DNA of 64,000 nt from Enterobacter sp. Cy-643 (GCF_011752815.1 NZ_VWWV01000002.1:310001-374000); one strand, 5' to 3'. Numbered from the stretch's first letter, positions 36,857-48,519 are shown. Notes: generated by a model not told the origin, from the sequence alone. Numbers and translations are program-made.

Positions 36857-38493
36857 GGTTGTGCCCTCTTCGGCTGCGGATCCTTTTTATCCTTCGCTTC
36901 AAAAATCAGCGAGTTGCTCTTGTCGTTCAGCGTGCGCAATACCGGCTGCAGCTCGCGCAGCACCTGGTCAAGACGCTGCATATCCGCCACCATCTTGTTA
37001 TAGGCCGCCGAGCCCGGCTGGAAGCCCTGCATACTGCGGTTCAGCTCGCGAAGCGTTTTCTGCATATCTTCCGGCAGCTGCTGCATCGACTGGCTGGACG
37101 TAATCTTGTTCAGATTATCCAGCGTCTGCTGCAGGTGACGCATCGTTTTCTGGCTTTCAGCCAGCGTATTGGTGGCCTGTTCCAGCATCGGGTTAATCGG
37201 CAGGTTGTTGATTTTATCCAGCGTCTCCAGCAGTTTTTGCTGAATTTGCGCCAGGCCGCCGCTCACCGTTGGAATAAGCGGGTAGCCCGCAATTTCTGGC
37301 AGATCGCCCAACGCTTTCTCTTTCGGATAAAAATCGAGATCGATAAACAGCGCTCCGGTCACCAGGCTCCCGGTCTTCATCGAGGCACGCAGTCCGCGCT
37401 TGATCAATACCTGCAGATTGGTCGAAATATCCGCGCCATCTTCGAGCATATTCTTCAGGCGTTCTGGCTCAATACGGATCAGCACCGGAATGCGGAAATC
37501 GTCATTCAGGCTCTGGCGCATTTTATCGTTGAAGAACGGAACCTGTGCCACGGTGCCCAGACGAATGCCGCGGAACTCCACCGGCGCACCAGGCTGCAGG
37601 CCACGCACAGAATCTTTGAAGAACATCAGGTAATCGATATGGTTGGTGTACAGCGAGTCCTGAATGCTTTTTTGGTCGTCAAACAGCTGGAAGTCAGCGC
37701 CCGTTTCAACCTGCTTGCCCCACTCCCAGCCTTCCGGCACGTCGAAGCTTACGCCGCCGCTAAACAGCGTGGTTAACGACCCCATCTCCACACGCATCCC
37801 CTGGGCAGACATATCCACGGCAATGCCGCTGTCTTTCCAGAAACGGACGTTGCTGGTAATCAGCCTGTCGTTTGGCGCCGCAATAAACAGCTGGTAGCTA
37901 ATCGCTCGCTTATTGGTATCAAAGGTGCTGGTTTCCACCGAACCTACGCGGTAACCGCGGAACAGCACCGGGTCCCCAGGGGTAAGCTGGCCCGCTTTTT
38001 TACTGTCGAGCGTAATGCGAATGCCTTTGGCATCAGGTGGCGCCAGCGGAGGAGCATCCAGCAGAGCATAATTCTCGGGCTGCTCTCCTTTGGTGCCCGG
38101 CTGAAGTTCAATATAGGCGCCAGACAGCAGCGTGCCGAGCCCGGAGATCCCTTCGCGGCCCACCTGCGGTTTTACCACCCAGAACACGGAATCTTTGTGC
38201 AGCAGCTTCTCCATCCCGGAATTTAGCCGCGCCTTAATTTCCACATGATGCAGATCGTCCGTTAGCTGTGCGCTCTCCACGACCCCGACATCAACGCTAC
38301 GGCTTTTGATGGTGGTTTTACCGCCCTCAATCCCTTCGGCGTTGGCGGTGATCAGGGTCACTTCCGGCCCCTGATGGCTGTAGTGATAAAACAGGATCCA
38401 GGCGCCAATCAGCGCCGTTACGATGGGAAAGATCCAAACCGGCGACCAGTTTTTTACCTTCTGCACTTTCGCCTCGCCGTGCTTATTTTCCAT
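36853..38493 (-). CDS. pqiB: Intermembrane lipid-transport MCE protein PqiB
   Basis: A 546-residue protein, the same length as in E. coli. One N-terminal membrane segment (VWIFPIVTALIGAWILFYHY, about 16-36) is followed by three MCE domains, beginning near GPEVTLITANAEGIEGGKTT, GIRITLDSKKAGQLTPGDPV and DYLMFFKDSVRGLQPGAPVE. A long alpha-helical C-terminal part (about 425-520) forms the needle. The start at MENKHG is preferred over an ATG six codons earlier. It overlaps pqiA by 11 bases, suggesting coupled translation. Confidence 0.96.
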   Translation of the reverse strand: MENKHGEAKVQKVKNWSPVWIFPIVTALIGAWILFYHYSHQGPEVTLITANAEGIEGGKTTIKSRSVDVGVVESAQLTDDLHHVEIKARLNSGMEKLLHKDSVFWVVKPQVGREGISGLGTLLSGAYIELQPGTKGEQPENYALLDAPPLAPPDAKGIRITLDSKKAGQLTPGDPVLFRGYRVGSVETSTFDTNKRAISYQLFIAAPNDRLITSNVRFWKDSGIAVDMSAQGMRVEMGSLTTLFSGGVSFDVPEGWEWGKQVETGADFQLFDDQKSIQDSLYTNHIDYLMFFKDSVRGLQPGAPVEFRGIRLGTVAQVPFFNDKMRQSLNDDFRIPVLIRIEPERLKNMLEDGADISTNLQVLIKRGLRASMKTGSLVTGALFIDLDFYPKEKALGDLPEIAGYPLIPTVSGGLAQIQQKLLETLDKINNLPINPMLEQATNTLAESQKTMRHLQQTLDNLNKITSSQSMQQLPEDMQKTLRELNRSMQGFQPGSAAYNKMVADMQRLDQVLRELQPVLRTLNDKSNSLIFEAKDKKDPQPKRAQP

Positions 38494-39751
38494 GTTCGGA
38501 AGACTCCTCATCAGTTACATCGTCAGCGCGATCCCAGGACAAGCGAGGGTCAAAGGTCATCGCAGCAAACATCGTCAAAATCACTACACAGGCAAACATT
38601 AACGCCCCCATAGCCGGGTAGATATTCATCAGCCCGCCCATGCGCACCAGCGCGGAGAGAACGGCAATCACAAACACGTCGATCATCGACCAGCGGCCGA
38701 CAAACTCAACAACTTCATAAATCAGGTGCATCCGCTCGCTGTCACGTTTGCCGTGCCCTTTTGCATCCCAGCACAGCCAGGCTATAGCGATCATTTTTAG
38801 CGTGGGCACCATAATACTGGCGATAAAAATCACCATTGCCACCGGATAAGATCCCTCACTCCAGAGCAGGATCACCCCGGCCAAAATCGTGGAAGGGTAT
38901 TTGCTGCCCAGCATTTCGGTGACCATGATCGGCAAAATGTTTGCCGGCAGATAAAGCATAATGGAGGTGATCAGCAGCGCCAGCGTCCACTGCAGACTGT
39001 GCCTGCGGCGAACGTGCCCGTGTGTCCCGCAGCGAGGGCAGACCAGCGTGTCCGCCTCAACGATAGCCGTGCAGCAGGAACAGGAGCGCAGCCCCTGCTT
39101 AATACCCGCTACGCCAACTTTTAGCGGATGATGCACTGGCGGCATGGGCGCAATATCATCCCACAGCCAGCGCCGGTCTACGCACTGAAAGGCTCGAAGC
39201 TGCAAAATGCAGAACAGGCACCAGGGGATAAAGCTGCTGCCCACGCCAATGTCTCCATAGGCCATCAGCTTCACGAAGCTAACCAATACCCCGGCGAGGA
39301 AGATTTCCGCCATGCCCCAGCTTTTCAACTGGAACAGCACTCTCGCCAGCCAGCGTTTAAGCCCAAAAGGCAATTTTGCCTGGTTGACCAACAGCAGGAT
39401 AGTTACCAGGCAAAAAGCCGGCACTGCCTGAACAAAAAGCAGAAAGAAGGTGCCGAGGCTGGCGTAATCCTCGGAAAACATCACGCCGGGAATTTGCATC
39501 AGCGTGACTTCGCTGCTGATCCCGGCCACCTTCATATTGATGAAAGGAAACAGGTTAGCCAGCAGCAGCATAAACAGCCCCGCTAAAGCGTAAGCCGTCG
39601 GCCGCTGACGCGGCAAATACCACTGCGTGACCAACGGAGTGCCACAGCGCGGGCAGGTAGCTTTGTGGCCATCCTGCAGGGCGGGCAGCGCCACCAGCAA
39701 ATCACATTGTCGACACAAAATATGCGAGCGATGGTGGTGCGTGGCACACAT
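38483..39751 (-). CDS. pqiA: Intermembrane transport inner-membrane protein PqiA
   Basis: A 422-residue inner-membrane protein with two repeats, each starting with a zinc-ribbon-like cysteine motif (CRQCDLLVALP ... CPRCGTP and CSCCTAIVEADTLVCPRCGT) followed by four membrane segments. It is the membrane partner of PqiB. In E. coli the operon responds to paraquat through SoxRS and to RpoS; I did not identify a soxbox. It begins 16 bases after uup ends, so uup and pqi may be cotranscribed. Confidence 0.95.
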   Translation of the reverse strand: MCATHHHRSHILCRQCDLLVALPALQDGHKATCPRCGTPLVTQWYLPRQRPTAYALAGLFMLLLANLFPFINMKVAGISSEVTLMQIPGVMFSEDYASLGTFFLLFVQAVPAFCLVTILLLVNQAKLPFGLKRWLARVLFQLKSWGMAEIFLAGVLVSFVKLMAYGDIGVGSSFIPWCLFCILQLRAFQCVDRRWLWDDIAPMPPVHHPLKVGVAGIKQGLRSCSCCTAIVEADTLVCPRCGTHGHVRRRHSLQWTLALLITSIMLYLPANILPIMVTEMLGSKYPSTILAGVILLWSEGSYPVAMVIFIASIMVPTLKMIAIAWLCWDAKGHGKRDSERMHLIYEVVEFVGRWSMIDVFVIAVLSALVRMGGLMNIYPAMGALMFACVVILTMFAAMTFDPRLSWDRADDVTDEESSEHGK

Positions 39752-39767
39752 CGTAACTCTCCTTAGA

Positions 39768-41675
39768 TTACGAGCCGTTTTTCAACGCTTCCAGGTACTC
39801 CCAGCGTTCAAATGCTTCTTCCAGAGCCTGTTCAGCCGCGGCCATTTCCGCCAGAACTTTTTGGGTCACATCGTGCGGCTGGTTAAAGAAATCAGCATCA
39901 GCAACCTTCGCCTGCAGCGCGCCTAAATCGGCTTCAAGCTGCTCAAGCCGTTGAGGCAGCTGCTCTAATTCACGCTGCAGGTTATAGCTTAGTTTGCTAT
40001 TGGCACGTTTAACAGGCTCTGCTTTTTGCGGTTCTGCCTTCTCGGATTTAGCCGCAGCAGCCTGACGCAGCGGCTGAGCGGAACCCTGCTGCCCTTTAGC
40101 ATCATGGTACCCGCCGACATAGCGGCCAATTTTGCCCTGACCTTCAAAGATCCAGCACTCGGTCACGGTATTGTCGACAAACTGACGATCGTGGCTGACC
40201 AGCATCACGGTGCCCTGGTAACCGTCAATCAGCTCCTCCAGCAGCTCAAGGGTTTCGACGTCCAGATCGTTGGTTGGTTCATCGAGGATCAGCAAGTTGC
40301 TAGGTTTTAAGAACAAACGCGCCAGCAGCAGACGGTTGCGTTCCCCACCGGAAAGCGCACGCACCGGCGTCATCGCGCGTTTGGGATGGAACAGGAAATC
40401 CTGCAGATATCCCAGCACATGGCGCGGCTTGCCGTTCACCATCACTTCCTGCTTACCTTCCGCCAGGTTATCCATCACCGTACGATCGGGATCCAGCTCG
40501 GCGCGGTGCTGATCGAAGTAGGCCACTTCCAGCTTGGTGCCGCAGTGTACGCGACCGCTGTCGGCCTGAAGCTGGCTCAGCATCAGCTTAAGCAGCGTGG
40601 TTTTACCGCAGCCGTTCGGCCCCACCAGCGCGATCTTATCGCCACGCAGCACCTGCGCGGAAAAATCACGCACCAGCGTTTTACCGGCAACCTGATAGTT
40701 AACGTCTTCCATCTCGAAGACAATTTTGCCTGAGCGACTCGCTTCTTCCACCTGCATCTTCGCGCTGCCCATCACTTCACGACGCTCGCCGCGTTCGCGG
40801 CGCATCGCTTTCAGGGCACGAACGCGCCCTTCGTTACGGGTGCGACGCGCTTTGATGCCCTGGCGGATCCACACTTCTTCCTGCGCCAGCTTGCGGTCAA
40901 ACTCGGCGTTCTGTAACTCTTCCACGCGCAGGGCTTCTTCTTTCGCCAGCAGATACTGATCGTAATCGCCAGGGTAAGACACCAGCTTGCCGCGATCGAG
41001 ATCGACAATGCGGGTGGCCATATTGCGGATAAAAGAACGGTCGTGGGAGATAAAGATAATGCTGCCCTGGAACTCTTTCAGGAAGCCTTCCAGCCAGTCG
41101 ATGGTTTCGATATCGAGGTGGTTAGTCGGTTCGTCCAGCAGCAATACGCGCGGGGAGCTGACCAGCGCACGCCCCAGCGCCGCTTTACGCAGCCAGCCGC
41201 CGGACAGCGCAGACAGCTCAGTATCCGCTTCCAGACCAAGCTGCTCCAGCACTTCATTAATACGGCTGTCCAGCTGCCACAGTCCCTGATGGTCGAGGAT
41301 CTCCTGAATGCGAGCCATCTCGTTGAGGTTCTTCTCGCTCGGATCGCTCATTACTTTGTGGGAGATATCGTGGTAGGCCTTCAGGTATTCCGCCTGCTCT
41401 TCTACCCCTTCTGCCACAAAGTCATACACCGTGCCCGCAACGTTACGCGGCGGATCCTGCTGCAAGCGCGCCACGATCAGATCCTGCTCATAAACCATCC
41501 GGCCATCGTCCAGCGGGACTTCGCGGTTGAGGATCTTCATCAGCGTTGATTTGCCCGCGCCGTTACGGCCGACCAGACAGACGCGTTCGTTTTCTTCGAT
41601 GTGTAATTCAGTGTTATCTAACAGCGGCGCGTCGCTAAACGACAGCCAGGCACCGTGCATACTAATTAATGACAT
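39768..41675 (-). CDS. uup: ABC-F family ATPase Uup
   Basis: A 635-residue soluble ABC-F protein that in E. coli binds branched DNA and ribosomes and lowers precise transposon excision. The two ATPase domains have Walker A VGRNGAGKSTLMK (about 36-48) and VGPNGCGKTTLLK (about 352-364), signatures LSGGWLRKAALGRAL and LSGGERNRLLLARL, and Walker B LLLDEPTNHLD and LILDEPTNDLD. A C-terminal coiled coil (about 560-630) binds DNA. It starts five bases after the rlmL stop, so the two are cotranscribed. Confidence 0.96.
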   Translation of the reverse strand: MSLISMHGAWLSFSDAPLLDNTELHIEENERVCLVGRNGAGKSTLMKILNREVPLDDGRMVYEQDLIVARLQQDPPRNVAGTVYDFVAEGVEEQAEYLKAYHDISHKVMSDPSEKNLNEMARIQEILDHQGLWQLDSRINEVLEQLGLEADTELSALSGGWLRKAALGRALVSSPRVLLLDEPTNHLDIETIDWLEGFLKEFQGSIIFISHDRSFIRNMATRIVDLDRGKLVSYPGDYDQYLLAKEEALRVEELQNAEFDRKLAQEEVWIRQGIKARRTRNEGRVRALKAMRRERGERREVMGSAKMQVEEASRSGKIVFEMEDVNYQVAGKTLVRDFSAQVLRGDKIALVGPNGCGKTTLLKLMLSQLQADSGRVHCGTKLEVAYFDQHRAELDPDRTVMDNLAEGKQEVMVNGKPRHVLGYLQDFLFHPKRAMTPVRALSGGERNRLLLARLFLKPSNLLILDEPTNDLDVETLELLEELIDGYQGTVMLVSHDRQFVDNTVTECWIFEGQGKIGRYVGGYHDAKGQQGSAQPLRQAAAAKSEKAEPQKAEPVKRANSKLSYNLQRELEQLPQRLEQLEADLGALQAKVADADFFNQPHDVTQKVLAEMAAAEQALEEAFERWEYLEALKNGS

Positions 41676-41680
41676 GACTA

Positions 41681-43804
41681 TTAATCCCGGGATTCGTGAG
41701 TGACTAACCAGCAGTTATGGATCTGGCGGTTGCGCGCAAAGTCCTGCGACTGCGTTTTTTGTGTAATTTCCTGTGCAACCAGGCCCAGCTCCGCCAGGCC
41801 GGCGAAGTCCATTTTGAAGCCACGTTTATTGTTGGAGAACATAATGGTACCCCCGCGACGCAGCAGGCGCTTCAGATCCTTCATCAGCGCAATATGGTCG
41901 CGCTGCACGTCGAAAGAGTCTTCCATACGCTTGGAGTTGGAGAACGTCGGCGGGTCGATAAAGATCAGGTCGAACTGTTCGTCGCTGTCGCGCAGCCAGC
42001 CCAGGCAGTCAGCCTGGACCAGGCGATGGGCGCGGCCGGTCAAGCCATTCAGGCGCAGGTTACGCTCCGCCCACTCCAGATAGGTGCGGGACATGTCCAC
42101 CGTAGTGGTGCTTTTCGCTCCGCCAAGACCCGCATGTACCGTTGCGGTGCCGGTATAAGCAAACAGGTTCAGGAAGTCTTTGCCTTTGCTCATCTGCCCC
42201 AGCATACGGCGAGCGATGCGGTGATCGAGGAACAGACCGGTATCCAGATAGTCGGTCAGGTTGACCCACAGACGAGCGTCATATTCGCTCACTTCCATGA
42301 AATCACCCTTCTCGCCCATCTTCTGGTACTGACTTTTCCCTTTCTGACGTTCGCGGGTTTTTAACACCAGTTTGTTGGTTGGCAGCTCAAGTACCGCGAG
42401 CGTTGCCGCGATGACGTCAAACAAACGCTGACGGGCTTTGTTTGGGTCGATGGTTTTCGGGGGCGCATACTCCTGTACCACGACCCAGTCGCCATAGCGG
42501 TCAACGGCCACGTTGTAGTCTGGCAAGTCACCGTCGTACAGGCGATAGCATTCGATACCTTCCTGACGAGCCCACTTATCAAGCTTCTTGACGTTTTTAC
42601 GCAGGCGGTTGGCGTAATCTTCGGCAATCTGGCCGCTGGCCGCGGCAACGCCGGCAGGATTAGCCGCCAGCTGATAATTTTTCTGTACGCAATCCAGCGG
42701 GCCGTTTTTGGCTTTAAACTGGCGGTCGGCGCGCAGCTGCAGGCAGCTCAGCAGTTCAGGAGAAGCGCTGAACAGCGACAGATGCCAGCCGCCGAACTGG
42801 TTTTTCAGGTGGCGACCCAGCAGGCTATGCAGGGCAATCAGCGCCGGCTCGCTTTCCAGACGTTCGCCGTAAGGCGGGTTACTGACAACGGTCCCCGCCG
42901 GGCCTTCCGGCAGCGGGTTGGTCAGGTTCGCCACATCCTTAACGTCAAAGCTGATCACGTCAGCCAGACCTGCACGGCGGGCGTTGGCGCGGGCACGTTC
43001 AATCACGCGGCTGTCGTTATCTGAACCATAGAAGCGAGACTGATATTCAGTCAGGCCGCGGCGAGCGCGAACCTGCGCTTCGGTCACCACCTCTTTCCAG
43101 ATATCGGCATCATGCTTCGCCCAGTTGAGGAAGCCCCAATGCTTACGGTGCAGGCCAGGCGCGCGATCGGTGGCGATCATCGCCCCTTCAATCAGCAGCG
43201 TGCCGGAGCCGCACATCGGATCCAGCAGCGGCGTGCCGTGCTGCCAGCCAGAACGCATCACGATAGCGGCCGCCAGCGTTTCTTTAATTGGAGCGGCACC
43301 GGTTGCATCCCGGTAGCCGCGCTGGTGCAGGCCTTCCCCGCTAAGATCCAGGGCGATGCTGGCGGTATCTTTGTTCAGCCAGACGTTAATGCGCAGGTCT
43401 GGCTGTTCACGATCGACATCCGGACGCGGCAGGTTTTTACGGGTAAAGGAGTCAACAATCGCATCCTTCACCTTCAGCGCCCCGTACTGGCTGTTGCGGA
43501 TGGTTTCGTTCAGGCCACTAAAGTGCACGGCAAACGTCGCGCCCGGCCCGAACAGCGCTGGCCAGTCGATCGCCATCACCCCGAGATAAAGGTCAAGATC
43601 GCTGTAAACTTTGCATTCGCTGAGCGGCAGTAAAATGCGCGAAGCCAGGCGGCTCCACATCAGGCTTTGATAGAGTAGACGAGTATCCCCCTGGAAATGT
43701 ACGCCGCCCTGAACCACCTGGCAGCCCTGGGCCCCCAGATTTTCTAGTTCAGTTTTTAACAGCTCTTCAAGCCCACGCGCCGTACTGGCAAACAGAGAAT
43801 TCAT
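41681..43804 (-). CDS. rlmL: Bifunctional 23S rRNA methyltransferase RlmKL
   Basis: Makes m2G2445 (RlmL half) and m7G2069 (RlmK half) on 23S rRNA. The 707-residue protein has an N-terminal THUMP domain, a first methyltransferase with [20 protein letters not shown] and SNPPYGERL, and a C-terminal methyltransferase with [20 protein letters not shown] and [12 protein letters not shown]. The [16 protein letters not shown] start is chosen by family comparison; 18 extra codons are open upstream. It is divergent from ycbX. Confidence 0.96.
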   Translation of the reverse strand: MNSLFASTARGLEELLKTELENLGAQGCQVVQGGVHFQGDTRLLYQSLMWSRLASRILLPLSECKVYSDLDLYLGVMAIDWPALFGPGATFAVHFSGLNETIRNSQYGALKVKDAIVDSFTRKNLPRPDVDREQPDLRINVWLNKDTASIALDLSGEGLHQRGYRDATGAAPIKETLAAAIVMRSGWQHGTPLLDPMCGSGTLLIEGAMIATDRAPGLHRKHWGFLNWAKHDADIWKEVVTEAQVRARRGLTEYQSRFYGSDNDSRVIERARANARRAGLADVISFDVKDVANLTNPLPEGPAGTVVSNPPYGERLESEPALIALHSLLGRHLKNQFGGWHLSLFSASPELLSCLQLRADRQFKAKNGPLDCVQKNYQLAANPAGVAAASGQIAEDYANRLRKNVKKLDKWARQEGIECYRLYDGDLPDYNVAVDRYGDWVVVQEYAPPKTIDPNKARQRLFDVIAATLAVLELPTNKLVLKTRERQKGKSQYQKMGEKGDFMEVSEYDARLWVNLTDYLDTGLFLDHRIARRMLGQMSKGKDFLNLFAYTGTATVHAGLGGAKSTTTVDMSRTYLEWAERNLRLNGLTGRAHRLVQADCLGWLRDSDEQFDLIFIDPPTFSNSKRMEDSFDVQRDHIALMKDLKRLLRRGGTIMFSNNKRGFKMDFAGLAELGLVAQEITQKTQSQDFARNRQIHNCWLVTHESRD

Positions 43805-43907
43805 ATCGTCACTTATCAGGTAAAAAGAAAATTGTGGCGCATTATAGCTAATCCGCAACGCATGTCATAAAGTTGCCCTCTTATATTTACTTCCCACGGA
43901 GGGCGCC

Positions 43908-45023
43908 GTGATTACTTTGTCTCAACTCTTTATTCACCCGGTAAAATCTATGCGCGGCCTGGCGCTCTCCCACGCGCAGGCAGCCCCCAGTGGCCTGGCC
44001 TTTGACCGCATCTTTATGATTACCGAGCTGGATGGCACCTTTATTACCGCCCGCCAGCATCCGCAGATGGTGCTGTTCACTCCCGCATTCGTGCATGACG
44101 GCCTGTATTTATCCGCCCCGGACGGCAGCTCGGCCAGCATTCGCTTTGCTGACTTCGCCGCAACGCCGGAGCCCACCGAAGTCTGGGGCACGCACTTTAC
44201 CGCGCTTATTGCGCCCGATGAAATTAATCAGTGGCTGAGCGGGTTCTTCTCTCGCCCGGTACAGCTGCGCTGGGTTGGCGAGCAGCCCACCCGCCGGGTG
44301 AAACGTCACGAAGAGGTGCCGCTCTCTTTTGCCGACGGTTTCCCTTATTTACTGACCAATGAAGCTTCGCTGCGCGACCTGCAAAATCGCTGCCCTGCCA
44401 GCGTTAAAATGACCCAGTTTCGCCCGAATATTGTGGTGACCGGGGCCGCTGCGTGGGCGGAGGATACCTGGAAAGTTGTGCGCATTGGCGGCGTAACTTT
44501 CGACGTGGCTAAACCCTGCAGCCGCTGTATTTTTACGACGGTTAGCCCGGAGCGCGGCCTGAAACATCCGAGCGGAGAACCGCTCAAAACGCTGCAGGGC
44601 TTCCGCACCGCACAGGATAATAGCGGCGCAGTCGATTTTGGTCAGAATTTAATTGCCCGCAACAGCGGGGTTATTCGCGTTGGCGACGAACTGGAGGTGC
44701 TGGCCCACAGGCCGGCGAATGTTTATGGCTCAGGCGAAGTGGTGGAAAGCCTGGAACCTCAGAGCCAGCCTGAAAGCAGCGTCAATATTGACTGGGAAGG
44801 CACGACATTCCAGGGCAATAACCAACAGATTCTTCTGGAACAGCTGGAAAACAAAGGGATCCGCGTCCCCTATTCTTGCCGGGCCGGGATATGCGGAAGC
44901 TGTCGAATTCGGCTGCTGGATGGCGAAGTGAAAGCGTTGAAGAAAGGCGCGATTGGCGCAGACGGCACCATATTATGCTGCAGCTGCGTGCCCGCAGGGA
45001 ATGTGAGCGTGGCGCCGCGCTAA
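43908..45023 (+). CDS. ycbX: MOSC/2Fe-2S protein YcbX
   Basis: A 371-residue molybdenum-cofactor protein that reduces N-hydroxylated base analogues such as 6-hydroxylaminopurine. It has an N-terminal MOSC_N barrel ([20 protein letters not shown]), a MOSC domain with the conserved [11 protein letters not shown] cysteine, and a C-terminal plant-type ferredoxin domain. The 2Fe-2S cysteines are visible in CRAGICGSC and, further on, LCCSC. The 3' end overlaps convergent zapC by four bases. Confidence 0.95.
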   Translation: MITLSQLFIHPVKSMRGLALSHAQAAPSGLAFDRIFMITELDGTFITARQHPQMVLFTPAFVHDGLYLSAPDGSSASIRFADFAATPEPTEVWGTHFTALIAPDEINQWLSGFFSRPVQLRWVGEQPTRRVKRHEEVPLSFADGFPYLLTNEASLRDLQNRCPASVKMTQFRPNIVVTGAAAWAEDTWKVVRIGGVTFDVAKPCSRCIFTTVSPERGLKHPSGEPLKTLQGFRTAQDNSGAVDFGQNLIARNSGVIRVGDELEVLAHRPANVYGSGEVVESLEPQSQPESSVNIDWEGTTFQGNNQQILLEQLENKGIRVPYSCRAGICGSCRIRLLDGEVKALKKGAIGADGTILCCSCVPAGNVSVAPR

Positions 45024-45562
45024 ACGGCCTGATCGAGACTGAGGCCGCTGCTTAAAGGCTGCGGTTTCAGCCGGTCATTCATGACTTTAATGGCATCCCC
45101 AAGCTGCATAGTACGGCCAGCTAACGTGAGCCCCTGCTGAGCAAGCAGGCAAAGTGCGGCATTATCGCCGGTTTCGACCACCAACAGGTTCACCTGCTGC
45201 ATATTCTCGCTTAGCCACACGCAGGCCCCTTCCCCCACTTCTGGCTGCCAGCAGTCGCCGTGGGAGACAAAATGCCAGCTTTTCGGCATCTGCGGCTTGA
45301 GGAAGCGAATCGCCACCAGGGCGTTGAGCACCAGTTCGGCACGCTGTTCTTTCCCCAACGCTAAATCACGACATTTTTCTTCAAAGGAGAAAAAAAGCGC
45401 CGCATCATCAACACAAAATCCTGAATTTTCAAAAGCATCCGGGGTTAGCATTTTACGAGGAAAGCGCGAACGGAAAAGCATACCATTGGCCAAATCGAGC
45501 ATCATTCGATCGTGCTCTTCATCGAAATACCAACGCCAGTTATCATCTGGTTTTATTCGCAT
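45020..45562 (-). CDS. zapC: Cell-division protein ZapC
   Basis: A 180-residue cytoplasmic protein that binds FtsZ and promotes bundling of protofilaments, enhancing Z-ring stability. Length equals E. coli; the start [20 protein letters not shown] and central [18 protein letters not shown] segments are conserved. It follows pyrD on the same strand with 150 bases between. Confidence 0.94.
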   Translation of the reverse strand: MRIKPDDNWRWYFDEEHDRMMLDLANGMLFRSRFPRKMLTPDAFENSGFCVDDAALFFSFEEKCRDLALGKEQRAELVLNALVAIRFLKPQMPKSWHFVSHGDCWQPEVGEGACVWLSENMQQVNLLVVETGDNAALCLLAQQGLTLAGRTMQLGDAIKVMNDRLKPQPLSSGLSLDQAV

Positions 45563-45715
45563 AATGCTTACCCTTCATTTATCCCGCTGCTGAATTGCCA
45601 CTCAAATTCTCACCATATTAATAAAAGACCAATATGTTTAAATAAGCAACAGTAGCGGAATATAAAACAACCAGGGCCGAAAATAAAGCCCTGGTTGTTT
45701 ACAAAGCGTAAATGA

Positions 45716-46726
45716 TCAGAGATGGGTAACGATTTCTTTAATCAACGGCGGGCCTTTAAAAATGAAGCCTGAGTATATTTGAACCAGGGAAGCACCTGCC
45801 GCCATCTTCTCGCGAGCGGCAACGACGGAATCAATCCCACCTACGCCGATAATCGGCAGGCGGCCATTTAATTCCTGAGACAGGCGGCGAATAATTTCAG
45901 TGCTTTTTAATTGCACAGGACGCCCGCTTAAGCCCCCGGTTTCATCGCAGTGCTTCATCCCCTGAACAAGGCTGCGATCTAAAGTAGTATTGGTTGCAAT
46001 GACCCCGTCAATATTATGGCGAACTAAACTGTCCGCCACCTGGATCAATTCTTCTTCAGAAAGATCCGGTGCGATCTTCACCGCCACGGGAACATATTTA
46101 TGGTGGATCGCTTGCAGCGCTTGTTGCTTATTTTTAATGGCGCTTAAAAGATCGTCCAGCGCTTCACCATATTGCAAAGTACGCAGCCCTGGCGTATTCG
46201 GTGATGAGATATTGATCGCAATATAGCCAGCATATGGATAAATTTTATCCATGCAGATCAGATAATCATCTTTCCCCTGTTCAACGGGAGTATCTTTGTT
46301 CTTGCCAATATTAATCCCAAGCACGCCGTCGAAATGCGCTTTTTTAACGTTTTCGACCAGGTTATCCACCCCGAGATTATTAAACCCCATTCGGTTAATC
46401 AGCCCTTCGGCTTCCACCAGACGGAAGATACGCGGTTTGTCGTTCCCCGGCTGCGGACGCGGCGTCACGGTGCCAATCTCAATGGAGCCAAAGCCCATCG
46501 CCCCGAAGGCGTCAATGCATTCCCCGTTTTTATCCAGACCCGCGGCTAAGCCCAGCGGATTCTTGAACGTTAACCCCATGCAGGTCACAGGTTTTGACGG
46601 CACGTTCTGACGCACCAGCCACTCAAGCGGCGTTCCGGTGACAAAGCGTAATTGCTGAAAAGTTAACTCATGCGCGCGCTCTGGATCGAGCTGAAAAAGG
46701 GCTTTACGAACGAAGGGGTAGTACAT
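45716..46726 (-). CDS. pyrD: Dihydroorotate dehydrogenase (quinone), class 2
   Basis: Oxidises dihydroorotate to orotate in pyrimidine synthesis, passing electrons to quinones at the inner membrane. The 336-residue protein has the class 2 N-terminal membrane-associating helices ([20 protein letters not shown]), FMN-binding [20 protein letters not shown], and the catalytic Ser in [12 protein letters not shown]. Length equals E. coli. The next gene upstream, ssuE, is divergent; the E. coli elf fimbrial cluster normally found there is missing. Confidence 0.97.
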   Translation of the reverse strand: MYYPFVRKALFQLDPERAHELTFQQLRFVTGTPLEWLVRQNVPSKPVTCMGLTFKNPLGLAAGLDKNGECIDAFGAMGFGSIEIGTVTPRPQPGNDKPRIFRLVEAEGLINRMGFNNLGVDNLVENVKKAHFDGVLGINIGKNKDTPVEQGKDDYLICMDKIYPYAGYIAINISSPNTPGLRTLQYGEALDDLLSAIKNKQQALQAIHHKYVPVAVKIAPDLSEEELIQVADSLVRHNIDGVIATNTTLDRSLVQGMKHCDETGGLSGRPVQLKSTEIIRRLSQELNGRLPIIGVGGIDSVVAAREKMAAGASLVQIYSGFIFKGPPLIKEIVTHL

Positions 46727-46973
46727 GAACTCTCCTGGATTCCCGGTGTGCAGACCGGGGCGATATTATTCACGATCCGGAGGATGATTGGAATTGACCT
46801 GCCGCAAAAAAGCCTGAATAGAAGCAAACGTTTTCTTTCCCGGCGCGTAATATGCGCTTTTTCGCAAATCTATCCCGGAAAAATCACTTAGCCACGGAAA
46901 TCATCTCTGCGAGTATCACGCTAATTGTTATCAATGTCAGATAAAAGCAAACAATTAGTTATAAGGAGTCGTG

Positions 46974-47549
46974 ATGCGTGTGATTACCCTGGCCGGAAGC
47001 CCTCGCTACCCGTCCCGCTCCAGCTCGCTGCTGGAGTATGCGCGGGAGAAGCTGAGCGCCCTTGATGTTGAAGTTTATCACTGGCACTTACAGAACTTCG
47101 CGCCTGAAGATCTGCTTTACGCCAGATTCGACAGCCCGGCGCTGCTGGCCCTCACCGAACAACTCAGCGCCGCCGATGGACTGATTATCGCCACGCCGGT
47201 CTACAAAGCCTCATTTTCAGGCGCGCTAAAAACGCTGCTGGATTTACTCCCCGAACGCGCATTAGAGAAGAAGGTTGTTCTGCCTCTCGCCACCGGCGGT
47301 ACCGTGGCACATATGCTCGCCGTGGACTATGCCCTTAAGCCAGTCCTGAATGCGCTCAAAGCGCAGGAGATCCTGCACGGCGTTTTTGCCGACGACGGCC
47401 AGATAGCCGATTACCAGCACAAACCTCAGCTCACGCCCAACCTACAAAAACGCCTGGACGAAGCGCTGGAAACCTTCTGGCAGGCGCTTCACCGCCGTGA
47501 CTTTGCGGTACCTTCGCCGTTTAACGCCCGGGGGGTGAGCCATGTTTAA
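46974..47549 (+). CDS. ssuE: NADPH-dependent FMN reductase SsuE
   Basis: Supplies reduced flavin to the sulfonate monooxygenase SsuD. The 191-residue flavodoxin-like protein shows the flavin-binding loop [20 protein letters not shown] and [20 protein letters not shown]. The ATG preceded by AAGGAG is used; a GTG three bases earlier is also in frame. It starts the five-gene ssuEADCB operon. The 247 bases upstream should contain the Cbl/CysB-dependent promoter, which I could not define. Confidence 0.95.
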   Translation: MRVITLAGSPRYPSRSSSLLEYAREKLSALDVEVYHWHLQNFAPEDLLYARFDSPALLALTEQLSAADGLIIATPVYKASFSGALKTLLDLLPERALEKKVVLPLATGGTVAHMLAVDYALKPVLNALKAQEILHGVFADDGQIADYQHKPQLTPNLQKRLDEALETFWQALHRRDFAVPSPFNARGVSHV

Positions 47550-48519
47550 TATGCTCAAACGCCGCTCTCCGTGGCTCGCTTTTGCCGGCCTGATCGCCTT
47601 TTCAACCTACAGCAATGCCTCGGACAGCGGTCCGGAACAGCTACGCATTGGTTACCAAAAAGGCTCCGTCAGTATGGTGTTAGCCAAAAGCCACCAACTC
47701 CTGGAGAAGCAGTACCCGAACACCAAAGTCTCGTGGGTTGAGTTTCCCGCCGGGCCACAGATGCTGGAGGCGCTGAACGTCGGCAGCATCGATTTGGGCA
47801 GCACGGGCGATATCCCGCCTATTTTCGCGCAGGCCGCCGGGGCGGATCTGCTGTATGTAGGTGCCGAGCCGCCCAAACCGAAAGCAGAGGTGATTCTGGT
47901 CCCCGAAAATAGTCCATTGAAAACCGTGGCGGATTTAAAAGGACATAAAATTGCCTTTCAGAAAGGCTCCAGCTCACACAATCTGGTCCTACGCGCGCTG
48001 CAACAGGCCGGACTGAAGTTTTCCGATATCCAGCCCGCCTATCTGACACCCGCCGATGCACGCGCTGCCTTTCAGCAGGGGAATGTCGATGCCTGGGCTA
48101 TCTGGGATCCGTACTATTCGGCAGCGCTGTTAAACGGCGGCGTTCGCGTCTTAACGGACGGCAGCGAGCTGAATCAAACCGGATCGTTTTATTTAGCCTC
48201 CCGCCCTTATGCGGAAGCGAACGGCCCGTTTCTTCAACAGGTACTGAAAACCTTTAGCGACGCCGACGCGCTCACCCGCACGCAGCGGGCAGCAAGCGTA
48301 GCGCTTCTCGCCAAAACGATGGGCCTGCCTGAAGCCGTCATTGCCACTTACTTTGACCATCGTCCACCTTCAGAAATTACGCCGGTCAACGAAGCGACTG
48401 CTGCCAAACAACAGAATACCGCCGACCTGTTTTATGAAAATCGCCTTGTTCCAAAACAAGTCGATATCCGAACCCGCATCTGGCAACCCGCCGGCGCGAC
48501 ACAAGGAGCTAAGTCATGA
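47542..48519 (+). CDS. ssuA: Aliphatic sulfonate-binding protein SsuA
   Basis: Periplasmic binding protein of the sulfonate importer SsuABC. The 325-residue precursor has a signal peptide ([17 protein letters not shown] ... NASD) and the family opening [40 protein letters not shown] and [12 protein letters not shown]. It overlaps both ssuE (8 bases) and ssuD (4 bases). Confidence 0.95.
   Translation: MFNMLKRRSPWLAFAGLIAFSTYSNASDSGPEQLRIGYQKGSVSMVLAKSHQLLEKQYPNTKVSWVEFPAGPQMLEALNVGSIDLGSTGDIPPIFAQAAGADLLYVGAEPPKPKAEVILVPENSPLKTVADLKGHKIAFQKGSSSHNLVLRALQQAGLKFSDIQPAYLTPADARAAFQQGNVDAWAIWDPYYSAALLNGGVRVLTDGSELNQTGSFYLASRPYAEANGPFLQQVLKTFSDADALTRTQRAASVALLAKTMGLPEAVIATYFDHRPPSEITPVNEATAAKQQNTADLFYENRLVPKQVDIRTRIWQPAGATQGAKS

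Noticed and set aside
36859..37776. Plus-strand frame of 305 codons opposite pqiB
   Set aside because: It is antisense to a well-supported gene, with a His/Gln/Arg-rich composition typical of reverse-read coding DNA.
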